Source: Parasphingopyxis lamellibrachiae (GTDB taxonomy: Bacteria > Pseudomonadota > Alphaproteobacteria > Sphingomonadales > Sphingomonadaceae). From it: a stretch of 36,197 nt of DNA. Shown piece after piece: positions 1 through 7,791 of the stretch. Position numbers and translations under genes: made by a program. The notes under the pieces were generated by a model. It searched no databases, was not told the origin of the DNA, and was given only the letters and a program-made list of their open reading frames with translations. Each line of letters begins with the position of its first letter. The first letter of the stretch is position 1. Location: contig NZ_QRDP01000005.1 of the NCBI RefSeq assembly GCF_003385775.1, positions 1 through 36,197 of the forward strand, given 5' to 3'.

Positions 1-1
1 A

Positions 2-81
2 GTGGATGGCTCCTTCCATTAGTTGGTCTCAAACAGCACCAGCATGGCACATCATGATGCCGTCGGGGTGGAGCCATCCAC
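2..81. repeat. 12-bp perfect inverted repeat pair
   Basis: The 12 bases at 2-13 (GTGGATGGCTCC) recur as an exact inverted copy at 70-81, enclosing 56 bp with no reading frame of note. The pair lies just outside the left candidate end of the IS6-type remnant. It could be the end of another insertion element or a long-loop hairpin. I do not recognise the sequence. Confidence 0.5.
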
Positions 82-85
82 ACCA

Positions 86-821
86 TCACGTTAACTTGAT
101 TAACGTTCGGGCGAACGAGCGATTAACTGGCGTTGATGGAACCAATCTCATTTGATCGCCATCGCTTTCCACCTGAGATCATCCGATATGCGGTCTGGCT
201 CTACGCCAAGTTCACGTTGAGCTTCCGCGATGTTGAAGATCTCCTGGTCGAACGGGGTTTGGATGTGTCGTACGAGACGGTACGTCGTTGGTGCTTGAAG
301 TTTGGACCCACTATTGCGCGCAATCTGAAAACCAAGCGGCCAGCACCGAGTGACCATTGGCATCTCGACGAGATGGTAATGGTCATTCGAGGAAGACACT
401 ACTGGCTTTGGCGCGGCGTCGATAATGAGGGCGAAGTTCTGGACTTCCTAGTGCAATCACGCCGAAACACAAAGGCTGCGGAAAAGCTCATGCGCAGCCT
501 GTTAAGGCAGCATTGCCGTCCAACCCAAGTTACAATCGACAAGCTGCGCTCCTACTGTGCAGCCTTCAAGAAACTCGCATCAACCGGTTCGAAGGCGAGA
601 GCGAAAGATGCAGCGGTTCAAATCACCTGGATCAGCACAATGCTTCCTCAACCTTCAATCGGCGACCTAAAACAGTTTCTACTTCCAGCGTCATCTGCTC
701 GATCGGGCAACCTTCAAACGATATCGGGCAGGTGCTCTCAATGATTGGACTGCCGCATCCGCGGAAACTTGACCTCACGGATCAACCCGCTTCGTCGCAG
801 CTAAGTCGAGTTAACGTGACA
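86..821 (+). mobile_element. Remnant of an IS6-family-like insertion sequence
   Basis: The broken transposase gene is bracketed by imperfect inverted ends. TCACGTTAACTTGATTA at 86-102 matches the reverse complement of 802-821, sharing an 11-base exact block (TCACGTTAACT) and a partly matching continuation. I see no 8-bp target duplication beside these ends, so either the boundaries are approximate or the flanks have changed. The assignment to the IS6 family rests on the transposase. The element is presumably immobile. Confidence 0.5.
136..772 (+). pseudogene. IS6-family DDE transposase, frameshifted and internally deleted
   Basis: The first about 145 residues read as an IS6-type transposase: an N-terminal helix-turn-helix region (FTLSFRDVEDLLVERGLDVS), the WHLDEM motif with the first catalytic Asp, and the RGVDNEGEVLDF block with the second. 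After DKLRSYCAAFKK the frame breaks. The family sequence resumes one frame over at about 575 (SHQPVRRRERKMQRF) and runs to a stop at 770-772, interrupted by a TAA where a Tyr would be expected (SAT-stop-NSFYFQRHLL). Roughly 20 codons carrying the third catalytic residue (the Glu of the usual NNRAE motif) are missing. ATG at 136 is the likely original start; a TTG precedes it at 133. With a deletion, a frameshift and a nonsense codon, the enzyme is dead. Confidence 0.85.
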
Positions 822-960
822 ACGCCGGTTAACTGACAATGCCCTCACCTGCTCCAAACTGTCAGCATTCTCTATTTGTCTGACGACGGACAGACCGGCA
901 TCAACGGTGCGTCGCGCACAATTTGGTTAGCGATAATTTCGTTGAGACGCATCCTTTCGA

Positions 961-1794
961 TCATTTCAGGCGCGCCGCGTGCCAGGCGATATGATCTGCC
1001 AGGAAGGTCGAGACGAAATAGTAGCTGTGGTCGTAGCCTTCTCTCATATTCAGGGTGAGCGCGATCCCAACATCGGCGCACGCCTTTTCCAGCAAGTCTG
1101 GTTTTAGCTGATCGGTCAGAAACTTATCAGCGGCCCCCTGATCAACAAGCAGTTGGTCGACCCGATGTCCGTCTGCGATCAGAGCGCACGCGTCATGGGC
1201 GCGCCATGCGGAACGATCCTCCCCGAGATAGGCTCCAAGTGCCTTTTCGCCCCAAGGGCAGTTCAAAGGGGAAACTATCGGGGAAAAGGCTGAGACGCTC
1301 CGGAACCTTTCCGGATTGCGCAGGCCGATTGTGAGTGCGCCATGGCCACCCATCGAATGACCGGTGATACCTTGCCGTTTCATGTCTGCCATCGGAAACT
1401 GTTTGGCAGTCAATGTCGGCAATTCCGTCTCGATATAGCTCTTCATCCGAAAATTCTTGGCCCATGGATCTTGCGTAGCATCGACGTAAAAGCCGGCACC
1501 TTTACCGAAATCATAGGCTTCATCATCGGCGACGTCCTCGCCGCGCGGGCTGGTATCTGGCGCAATAAAAATGACACCATGTTCGGCGCACGCAGCTCTG
1601 AATTCCCCCTTTTCAGTAACATTTGAATGGGTGCAGGTGAGCCCGGACAGATACCATATTACGGGAAGTTGTGCGCCATCTTCATGGCCGGGTATGAACA
1701 CCGAAAAAGTCATTGCGGTACCCGTAGTTTTGCTGTCATGCCGATACACGCCCTGTGTTCCGCCATGGGTATTATACTGTTCTATCCGTTCCAT
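961..1794 (-). CDS. fghA: S-formylglutathione hydrolase
   Basis: Cytosolic esterase that hydrolyses S-formylglutathione to formate and glutathione, the second step of glutathione-dependent formaldehyde detoxification. The protein has the esterase-D/FGH pattern: WYLSGLTCTHSN near the N-terminus, the nucleophile motif GHSMGGHGA, and the C-terminal catalytic His in EGYDHSYYF. At 277 residues it is family length. Two consecutive ATGs (1797 and 1794) follow an AGGA; the second has the better spacing. A longer in-frame extension to 1929 overlaps the reductase and has no family match, so I rejected it. It is last in the operon ferredoxin, formaldehyde dehydrogenase, reductase, hydrolase. Its linkage to the dehydrogenase and to a formate dehydrogenase 25 kb away gives a full formaldehyde-to-CO2 route. 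Confidence 0.93.
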   Translation of the reverse strand: MERIEQYNTHGGTQGVYRHDSKTTGTAMTFSVFIPGHEDGAQLPVIWYLSGLTCTHSNVTEKGEFRAACAEHGVIFIAPDTSPRGEDVADDEAYDFGKGAGFYVDATQDPWAKNFRMKSYIETELPTLTAKQFPMADMKRQGITGHSMGGHGALTIGLRNPERFRSVSAFSPIVSPLNCPWGEKALGAYLGEDRSAWRAHDACALIADGHRVDQLLVDQGAADKFLTDQLKPDLLEKACADVGIALTLNMREGYDHSYYFVSTFLADHIAWHAARLK

Positions 1795-1819
1795 CATAAA
1801 TCCTGTGTTGATCGGTTCG

Positions 1820-3046
1820 TTAAACCAGCAACTCCTTGAGTGGGACCAATGCATCGGAAAGGGCAGCTGTGTTGGTTTTCGCTCGCGCTTCAACGAGTTT
1901 GCGACCCTGTACATAATCTTTGGTCGCATTCACACAGTCCAGAGCAATCACGCGGTCTTTCTTGAGATAGACGATGGAAAAGCTGCGATTGGAGGGATCA
2001 CCGCGTATGACAATGTCATCATAACCGGCCGATAGGCCCACGGTTTGCAGTTTGAGATCATATTGGTTTGACCAGAACCAGGGCGTGGCAGCATATTCGG
2101 TCGGCAGGCCGAGGATCGCTTTGGCAGCAACGGTGGCCTGGTCATTGGCATTCTGAACCGATTCCAGTCTGATCGTGGCGTTATCGGCAAATGCGTTCAC
2201 ATGGGCCGCGCAGTCTCCGATCGCGAAAATATCGGGAAGTGAAGTGCGGCATTGGTCGTCGACCGAAACGCCATTGCTGCCATCCGCGCCCGCTGTCGCT
2301 AAGGGTTCGATCGCTGGGGTGATGCCGATGCCGACGATTACCATTTCGGCATCAATAATTTCGCCATCGACCAGTTGAACGCCGGTTGCCCGGCCATACT
2401 CGCCAATTACGCGGCCCACCATCACATTAGTGCGCAGATCGACACCACGGGCGCGATGCTCGGCCTCATAAAAGCGTGACAACTCTTCGCAGGCGACACG
2501 CGCCAGCACCCGGTCAAGCGCTTCAAGCAGTATGACATGTTTGCCTAGTTTGGTCAGAACAGCGGCAGCTTCCAATCCGATAAAGCCGCCGCCGATCACG
2601 ACGACGCGTTGAACACGGTCGAGCTGTTGCATCATGGCATCGCAATCCGCTCGGGTGCGCACGGCATGAATACCTGTCAGATCATGGCCAGGACATGTGA
2701 GTTTGCGCGGGGCACCGCCCGTCGCCCAGATCAGTGTGCCATAACCAAATTTGCCACCATTCTCGAAATTGACACAATGGGCTGTGGCATCGACTTCGAC
2801 CACGCGCCGCCCCAGCAAAATCGATATCTCGCGCTCCGCCCAGAATTTTTCTGGACGGATCATGATCCGTTCGAAAGGCTTGTCGCCGGCGAAATATTCT
2901 TTGGACAAGGGTGGACGTTCATAAGGATATTCAAGCTCATCACCTGCAATGGCGATTGAACCCGTAAACTTCATCTGCCGTAACGCGATCGCCGCCTGTG
3001 CGCCGCCATGGCCCGCGCCGACTATCAAGACGTTCGCCTGGTCCAT
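1820..3046 (-). CDS. NAD(P)H:ferredoxin reductase, glutathione-reductase type
   Basis: FAD-dependent reductase of the putidaredoxin/rhodocoxin-reductase class, passing electrons from NADH to a ferredoxin. It has an N-terminal FAD-binding motif ([14 protein letters not shown]), the PYERPPLSK block typical of the class, a second nucleotide-binding motif for NADH ([15 protein letters not shown]), and the FAD motif DIFAIGDCA before the C-terminal domain. It is about 408 residues. ATG at 3046 is chosen; an in-frame GTG at 3055 is an alternative, and neither has a strong ribosome-binding site. It sits between formaldehyde dehydrogenase and S-formylglutathione hydrolase, downstream of the seven-iron ferredoxin, so it probably serves the Rieske oxygenase at 4847-5992. 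A paralogue at 10031-11266 probably serves the ring dioxygenases. Confidence 0.88.
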   Translation of the reverse strand: MDQANVLIVGAGHGGAQAAIALRQMKFTGSIAIAGDELEYPYERPPLSKEYFAGDKPFERIMIRPEKFWAEREISILLGRRVVEVDATAHCVNFENGGKFGYGTLIWATGGAPRKLTCPGHDLTGIHAVRTRADCDAMMQQLDRVQRVVVIGGGFIGLEAAAVLTKLGKHVILLEALDRVLARVACEELSRFYEAEHRARGVDLRTNVMVGRVIGEYGRATGVQLVDGEIIDAEMVIVGIGITPAIEPLATAGADGSNGVSVDDQCRTSLPDIFAIGDCAAHVNAFADNATIRLESVQNANDQATVAAKAILGLPTEYAATPWFWSNQYDLKLQTVGLSAGYDDIVIRGDPSNRSFSIVYLKKDRVIALDCVNATKDYVQGRKLVEARAKTNTAALSDALVPLKELLV

Positions 3047-3064
3047 AGTGCGCACCAGCGGTCT

Positions 3065-4177
3065 CTAGTAAATCACGACGCTGCGGATACTTTCGCCTGC
3101 GTGCATAAGGTCAAAACCCTTGTTGACCTCGTCCAGGCTCAGCGTGTGGGTAATCATCGGATCTATCTCGATCTTGCCATTCATATACCAGTCCACAATC
3201 TTGGGTACGTCGGTCCGGCCCTTTGCCCCGCCAAAGGCAGTGCCACGCCAGTTGCGCCCGGTTACCAGCTGGAACGGCCGAGTGCTGATTTCCATACCCG
3301 CTTCCGCCACACCAATGATAATGCTGGTGCCCCAGCCACGGTGGCAAGCTTCAAGGGCCGTGCGCATGACTTCGGTATTGCCCGTGCAATCAAAGGTGTA
3401 ATCCGCCCCGCCATCGGTCAGTTCGACAATCTTGGCGATTGTCGCGTCGCGGCTCATTCCCTTGGTTTTGAGGAAGTGTGTCATACCGAACTTGCGGCCC
3501 CATTCTTCGCGGTCGGAATTGATATCCACTCCGATGATCCTGTTCGCGCCGGCCATCCGTGCGCCCTGCAACACGTTGAGACCAATCCCGCCCAGTCCGA
3601 AAACAACAACATTGTCGCCGACCTGCACATTGGCGGTATTGGTCACGGCCCCAACGCCGGTCGTCACGCCGCAGCCAATATAGCAGCTGGTCTTGAACGG
3701 CGCGTCAGTGCGGATTTTGGCGACCGCGATCTCGGGCAGCACGGTGAAATTGGAGAAGGTCGAGCAGCCCATATAATGATGGATTGTCTGGCCCTTGTAG
3801 CTGAACCGGCTCGTTCCATCGGGCATCAGCCCCTGGCCCTGCGTCGCACGGATAGCGGTGCAGAGATTGGTCTTGCCGGACAGGCAGCTTTTACACTGGC
3901 GGCATTCGGGCGTGTAAAGCGGAATCACATGATCGTCGGGCGCAACCGAGGTGACGCCCGCACCAACCTCGCGCACAATACCCGCGCCCTCATGGCCAAG
4001 CACGGAAGGGAAAAGCCCCTCGCTGTCCAGCCCGTTCAATGTATAGGCATCCGTATGGCAGATGCCCGTCGCCATGATCTCGACTAAAACCTCGCCCTTT
4101 TTCGGGCTTTCGAGATCCAGCTCGACAATCTCAAGCGGCTTCTTCGCTTCAAACGCTACGGCAGCACGGGTTTTCAT
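3065..4177 (-). CDS. frmA: S-(hydroxymethyl)glutathione dehydrogenase (class III alcohol dehydrogenase)
   Basis: Oxidises the spontaneous adduct of formaldehyde and glutathione to S-formylglutathione with NAD+. The 370-residue protein has all the zinc features: catalytic zinc ligands in GICHTDAYT, the GHEGAG motif and the Cys of [10 protein letters not shown], and structural zinc ligands in the four-Cys lobe [17 protein letters not shown]. The Rossmann motif is [14 protein letters not shown] at 4177 is preceded by GAGGA at good spacing. The next gene starts within about 20 bp of its stop, so the two are probably co-transcribed. Being in one operon with oxygenase electron carriers, it most likely handles formaldehyde released by an oxidative demethylation rather than general stress. 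Confidence 0.95.
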   Translation of the reverse strand: MKTRAAVAFEAKKPLEIVELDLESPKKGEVLVEIMATGICHTDAYTLNGLDSEGLFPSVLGHEGAGIVREVGAGVTSVAPDDHVIPLYTPECRQCKSCLSGKTNLCTAIRATQGQGLMPDGTSRFSYKGQTIHHYMGCSTFSNFTVLPEIAVAKIRTDAPFKTSCYIGCGVTTGVGAVTNTANVQVGDNVVVFGLGGIGLNVLQGARMAGANRIIGVDINSDREEWGRKFGMTHFLKTKGMSRDATIAKIVELTDGGADYTFDCTGNTEVMRTALEACHRGWGTSIIIGVAEAGMEISTRPFQLVTGRNWRGTAFGGAKGRTDVPKIVDWYMNGKIEIDPMITHTLSLDEVNKGFDLMHAGESIRSVVIY

Positions 4178-4341
4178 GTTTGGTCCTCGTCGTATCTTGG
4201 TGGTTGGTCGCTGACGGGGGACACGTTTTTGGTCTGAGAAAACGGTGGATCAATGACGGTTTGTAAGCCCCGTCGTGAATGCTTTCGAAAATAATGCATT
4301 GGATCCCGTCCTTTCAGGAAATTGCGCCCGTTGAGGTCAAG

Positions 4342-4677
4342 CTATCTCTGGATCGGCGACATGGAGAAGTATTTTTCAAATTTCCCATCAACACCCTTAA
4401 AGTCTTCCACGTCTTCAGGCGGTTCATGCTTCTCTAGCGCTTGGGGCCATTTCTCAGAATACATCCGATTGACCTCGATCCAACGAGCCGCCTCCGGAAA
4501 GCCATCATCAAATATCGCATCTGCTGAGCATTCTGGCTCACAGACGCGGCAATCGATTCATTCGTCCGGATTGATGACGAGCATATTCTCACCCTCATAG
4601 AAGCAATCGACCGGGCAAACGTCCACGCAGTCCATATGTTTGCATTTGATGCATGCCTCGGTGACGATGAAAGTCAT
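4342..4677 (-). pseudogene. fdxA: Seven-iron ferredoxin (FdxA/FdI type) with in-frame TGA at a cluster cysteine; pseudogene or selenoprotein candidate
   Basis: Read through one TGA, this frame gives a 111-residue seven-iron ferredoxin: [20 protein letters not shown], then [14 protein letters not shown], the TGA (codon 40, bases 4558-4560), then IDCRVCEPECSADAIF and an intact tail ending in TAG at 4342-4344. By comparison with Azotobacter FdI, C9, C17 and C50 would bind the [3Fe-4S] cluster, and C21, codon 40, C43 and C46 the [4Fe-4S] cluster. Codon 40 is therefore a ligand Cys in the family, one base change from TGC or TGT. The rest is undamaged. A 13-bp bulged hairpin starts ten bases after the TGA. 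Ended at the TGA, the product would be a useless 39-residue fragment. Its expected role is electron carrier between the reductase at 1820-3046 and the Rieske oxygenase upstream. A nonsense mutation, a base-calling error or selenocysteine are all possible; the first is the default. Confidence 0.85.
4516..4548 (-). other. Hairpin just downstream of the in-frame TGA of the ferredoxin
   Basis: In transcript direction the arms are CGCGTCTG-TGAGC and GCTCA-G-CAGATGCG around a six-base loop CAGAAT. This gives 13 base pairs (one G-U) with a single bulged G. The loop begins 22 nt after the TGA, within the range reported for bacterial SECIS elements. The usual G in the first two loop positions is absent; the G is third. 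It lies inside coding sequence, so it may be coincidental. Confidence 0.45.
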
Positions 4678-4724
4678 ATTGTCTTACGCCCTTCTTCCGG
4701 AATCGCAGGAATGTTTTACTCGAT

Positions 4725-4778
4725 TATATTGTAGTTCATTAATCGTCCTACGATATAGTGCATAGCGCAGGATTTCAA
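4725..4778 (-). promoter_or_regulatory. Promoter and paired operator boxes of the ferredoxin/formaldehyde operon
   Basis: Reading toward the ferredoxin, a -35-like TTGAAA (4773-4778) and a -10-like TATATC (4752-4757) are 15 bp apart, shorter than ideal. Directly downstream of the -10 lies the box CGTAGGACG (4744-4752, minus strand), itself of the form CGT-N3-ACG. A weaker copy, TGTAGTTCA, lies at 4730-4738 on the plus strand. The centres are 14 bp apart, the same spacing as the pair at 21199-21221. The position over the transcription start suggests repression. Confidence 0.5.
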
Positions 4779-4833
4779 GTCAGAAATTGACCGCTATCCC
4801 CAGTTTGATAAGTTCAGATTCAGTCCTGTCCAA

Positions 4834-4859
4834 CCTAGAAAGCCGCTCAGTTTTCTAGG
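4834..4859 (-). terminator. Hairpin at the end of the Rieske oxygenase gene
   Basis: CCTAGAAA at 4834-4841 and TTTCTAGG at 4852-4859 form a perfect 8-bp stem with a 10-base loop that includes the stop codon. It separates the oxygenase from the ferredoxin promoter. It is AT-rich and lacks a clear downstream T-run, so termination is only possible. Confidence 0.3.
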
Positions 4860-5992
4860 CTTTGCGTAAGATAGGCAGCAAGCCGCTTGGTCGCCGCCTC
4901 GAGAGGGCTTAATCTCGACTGACGCGCGAGACCGCTTTCGGCGCCGCGCTGTACCGCTTCGACCCGGACCCGGTCTTCTTCGTTAAAAGCCAGAGCAAGA
5001 TCGAGAAAATACAGGTTTGGGTGATTGCGATCAATCAGGTCCTGGTCGATATCGAACAACCCGCAGAGACCATGGTCGACCCGCACGCTCCTCGCGGAAA
5101 TCGGCTGCATGGAGATCCACCAAACCCAGTCACCCGAAACAGAGAACACAAAGCTCGGGAATATCCCGCCAACGACCGCCTCGCGTTGGCGGGCTTCGTC
5201 GATATCCGGATTGGCGATAGCGATCTTCGGATCAGGCTTGTCGGGAACAAAGCTATCGGAAAGACCGCTAGTATAGTGAAAGCAATCGGCCGGGCCATCG
5301 ACCATTCGAACCTTGCTAACCGGTGCAACTTGGGCGAGCGTATCGGTGTGAGTGGCGTTGATATGATAGGCTTCGAGGCCATTTTCAACGAGGATTTTCC
5401 AGTTGCAATTCCAGATGAAGGTTTCGCGGTGGAGCGTCCGCATCTTGTCAATGCGATAGTCGGCAACGGCATGATCAAGACTGACAATCCTCGGCAATAG
5501 CGGCCGGGCATCCGGGTCTAGACTAACGAAGAGAAAGCCATTCCACTCAGTCAATTGTGCCTGGGTCATTCCAACCCCCGCAGAGTCGAAATCTTTTCCC
5601 ATACGCGGCGCCTGGAGTAGCGTGCCATCCAAAGCGTAGGTCCATGCATGATAGGGACAGACGAACGCGCGCGCGCACCCGGTGCCGGTAGCGACGATCG
5701 TCGCGCGGTGAGCGCAGACATTGACCAAGGCTAAGATACTGCCGTCTTTCTGACGCACGACCAGTATGGGAACCGAGTCCAGATCAGAGGTGAAATAGTC
5801 GCCAGGATCTCGAATTTCATCGGCCCGACCCACACAGACCCAATCACGGCGGAAGATCCTTTCTCGCTCCAACGTAAGAAGATCCTCGTCACAATATACT
5901 TGCGGAGGCATGGAGAATAATGCGTCGTCAGAAGCCAAGGCCACTGCAGAAATATCCTGAAGCAAGTTAGCTACATTCTTCGGTGTGTTCAT
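4847..5992 (-). CDS. Rieske non-haem iron oxygenase, demethylase/betaine-monooxygenase type
   Basis: Terminal oxygenase of a three-component system. The Rieske domain has C93-x-H95 (NVCAHR) and C112-x2-H115 (CPYHAW). The catalytic domain has H210 and H215 in NGLEAYHINATH as iron ligands. The pattern and the 381-residue length resemble the choline/glycine-betaine/carnitine/stachydrine oxygenase group more than ring dioxygenases. There is no beta subunit beside it. An excellent Shine-Dalgarno (GAGAGGG) precedes ATG 5992. The gene follows an EamA transporter and precedes ferredoxin, formaldehyde dehydrogenase, reductase and S-formylglutathione hydrolase. From this context I infer oxidative N- or O-demethylation releasing formaldehyde. 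The substrate is unknown. Its natural ferredoxin partner would be the TGA-interrupted gene downstream. Confidence 0.85.
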   Translation of the reverse strand: MNTPKNVANLLQDISAVALASDDALFSMPPQVYCDEDLLTLERERIFRRDWVCVGRADEIRDPGDYFTSDLDSVPILVVRQKDGSILALVNVCAHRATIVATGTGCARAFVCPYHAWTYALDGTLLQAPRMGKDFDSAGVGMTQAQLTEWNGFLFVSLDPDARPLLPRIVSLDHAVADYRIDKMRTLHRETFIWNCNWKILVENGLEAYHINATHTDTLAQVAPVSKVRMVDGPADCFHYTSGLSDSFVPDKPDPKIAIANPDIDEARQREAVVGGIFPSFVFSVSGDWVWWISMQPISARSVRVDHGLCGLFDIDQDLIDRNHPNLYFLDLALAFNEEDRVRVEAVQRGAESGLARQSRLSPLEAATKRLAAYLTQSLEN

Positions 5993-6025
5993 GTTATTAC
6001 CCTCTCCGATGGATCTGCCTGCGAT

Positions 6026-6934
6026 TCATGATTGTGCACCTTCTTGCCCACCGCGCTGCTCACTCCATTCAGCAAAGGCCAGCCCGGCGAGAATGACGAT
6101 CCCGCCCAGCCATTGATATGCATCGATCCCGGTGCCTAGAATGAGATAGGCAAAGAACAGCGCAAAAACGGGCTGCGTGTATAAAGCGATACCGGTAAGG
6201 CTCGGACCGTTGCGAGCAACGCTGAGATTCCAAAGCAGATATGCACCGACATATGCGAACAGGGCTATATAGAGCAGTGCTATCCACAGCCCGCCCGAAT
6301 CAAAGGACGGATTTCCGTGACCAAGCACAAGATAAAGCGGAGAGAAGCCGATGAGGCCCCCGACGACAATGAGTGTCATGAGCTCCAGTGCCGTGCATTT
6401 AGGCATGCGAAAACGCAGCCCCAATGTGTAAACCGTCATCATGATATTTGCGCCGAGAATCGCATATATACCGGACGAAAACTGTAATCTGACCATGTTC
6501 GACCAATCACCCTCGACTGCCAGATAGGCGGCGCCGGCCAAGGCTATGGCCAAACCCGAAATCCGCAACGCTGACAAGGGCGCTCGAAAGAGCAATCGAT
6601 CCCCGATGCAAATGAATGCCGGCAAGGTAGCCGTAAGCAATGTCACGTCGACCGGGTCTCCGTGAGCGAGCCCCGTATACCAGAGGAACTGAAACCCCGT
6701 TGTTCCGGCAACGCCGATCACCACAAACCATAGAAACCTCTCTCTAAAGATATCCCAAAGGCGCACGAGATTTGCCGACGACAGAATCAATAACACCGCA
6801 GCCGCTAACAGCCAGGAGACGAGTGTGAGAATCAGCGGATTGAGGGATTGCAACGCACCCCATCCGACGACGACCAGACTACCCCAGATCGCAGGTGGGC
6901 TGAGAAGTAGGAATACAGATGTTGCTCGTGCCAC
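6026..6934 (-). CDS. EamA/DMT-family membrane transporter
   Basis: A 302-residue, strongly hydrophobic protein with about ten membrane segments in two homologous halves, the layout of EamA (RhaT/DMT superfamily) exporters and permeases. Recognisable features are the N-terminal PPAIWGSLVVVGWGAL segment and the end-of-repeat segment YTQPVFALFFAYLILG. The start is GTG 6934, preceded by GAGGTGG at good spacing. The Rieske oxygenase begins 33 bp after its stop, so the two probably form one unit, transcribed from the promoter at 6956-7001. It may import the methylated substrate or export a product; the family does not decide direction. Confidence 0.8.
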   Translation of the reverse strand: MARATSVFLLLSPPAIWGSLVVVGWGALQSLNPLILTLVSWLLAAAVLLILSSANLVRLWDIFRERFLWFVVIGVAGTTGFQFLWYTGLAHGDPVDVTLLTATLPAFICIGDRLLFRAPLSALRISGLAIALAGAAYLAVEGDWSNMVRLQFSSGIYAILGANIMMTVYTLGLRFRMPKCTALELMTLIVVGGLIGFSPLYLVLGHGNPSFDSGGLWIALLYIALFAYVGAYLLWNLSVARNGPSLTGIALYTQPVFALFFAYLILGTGIDAYQWLGGIVILAGLAFAEWSEQRGGQEGAQS

Positions 6935-6955
6935 AATGCCACCTCAAAAATCAGA

Positions 6956-7001
6956 CTACATTTATTGTAGGACATTTAGTATGGCTTTGGCAACGCTGCA
7001 A
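6956..7001 (-). promoter_or_regulatory. Promoter and operator box of the transporter/demethylase unit
   Basis: Toward the EamA gene, TTGCAG (6996-7001) and TAAATG (6973-6978) are 17 bp apart and make a plausible sigma-70 pair. The box TGTAGGACA lies on the plus strand at 6966-6974, overlapping the downstream edge of the -10. An additional CTACA at 6956-6960 makes CTACA-N5-TGTAG, almost the same arrangement as at 13658-13671. The box has the TGT-N3-ACA symmetry known for FadR-subfamily GntR operators. The gene for such a regulator ends 28 bp upstream of the -35. Confidence 0.6.
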
Positions 7002-7028
7002 TGCGCGCCGCATCTTTTACATTCAGCG

Positions 7029-7790
7029 TCAGTCGGCTTGCAGTTTTTCCAGCTCGTGCAAGCGCCGATCAAACAGATCTGCAGAGAATTTTTTGGTCAA
7101 GCGCACCCCGGATGCTTCGACATGCTTACGCATAAGCCGTTCTGCTTTATCCGCTTTCCCATCCAGAATAGCCTGTAGAATTTCCACATGTTGCAGCGAA
7201 CTCCTTCGCATTTCTGTTTCACGAAGCAGCGGCTTGAAAACGGCCTTATATCCAGGAATGGCCAGTTGCCGGGTCTGTTCATTCAAAACATCATGATCGG
7301 CAATCACGAGAATATGATCATGAAATTCGGTATTGGCGCTGACGAATGTGTCGATATCATCGCAATAGGTAAATTTTTCCCATTTCTCTTTTTCTTGCGT
7401 GATCCATTTACGATGAGCCGAATTGACTTTTTGCGCAGCAAGTTTGGCAGAATAGGCTTCCAATATCGCACGCACCTCGAACATGCGTCCAAACTTCTGT
7501 TGATCGACACCGCGGACCATGGGACTGCGATGCTTTTCCGCATCGACCAATCCCTCAGCCGCCAACCGGCGGATCGCTTCACGCACAGGGCCGCGACTGA
7601 CGCCATATAGCTTCGTGAGATCGGCCTCGACCAACCTTGCGCCGGGCAAATAATCACCGTCCATGATCCGTTTCCGGAATATGTCAGCCAACGCATCGGC
7701 GACAGATTTCTCGGGCGATCGTTTCTTGATGAATTCGCTCAAAGTGTTCAACTTTGTATCACTTTCTATATTGATGAATGTAGTTGCCAT
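7029..7790 (-). CDS. GntR-family transcriptional regulator, FadR subfamily (FCD domain)
   Basis: A 253-residue regulator. Residues of about 25-95 form the winged helix-turn-helix with the family pattern ALADIFRKRIMDGDYLPGARLVEADLTKLYGVSRGPVREAIRRL. The rest is an all-helical FCD ligand domain with EFHDHI and two further His motifs (SLQHVEILQAI, MRKHVEAS), a metal- and effector-binding layout. It begins 1 bp after the stop of the PsuG-like gene and is the last gene of unit B. FCD regulators typically recognise short palindromes with a GT-N3-AC core. Boxes of this form (YGTAGGRCR) occur at all four minus-strand promoters here, including that of its own operon, so I infer it is the autoregulated repressor of the cluster. 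Confidence 0.9.
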   Translation of the reverse strand: MATTFINIESDTKLNTLSEFIKKRSPEKSVADALADIFRKRIMDGDYLPGARLVEADLTKLYGVSRGPVREAIRRLAAEGLVDAEKHRSPMVRGVDQQKFGRMFEVRAILEAYSAKLAAQKVNSAHRKWITQEKEKWEKFTYCDDIDTFVSANTEFHDHILVIADHDVLNEQTRQLAIPGYKAVFKPLLRETEMRRSSLQHVEILQAILDGKADKAERLMRKHVEASGVRLTKKFSADLFDRRLHELEKLQAD

Positions 7791-7791
7791 A

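Noticed and set aside
898-960. Possible terminator after S-formylglutathione hydrolase
   Set aside because: Only a 5-bp GTCTG/CAGAC pairing is visible, too weak to call.
1795-1929. N-terminal extension of S-formylglutathione hydrolase to 1929
   Set aside because: It overlaps the end of the reductase gene, has no family match and no ribosome-binding site; the ATG pair at 1797/1794 fits the family start.
3008-4087. Long plus-strand open frame opposite formaldehyde dehydrogenase
   Set aside because: It is a mirror of a well-identified gene in codon-biased DNA, with no recognisable domain.
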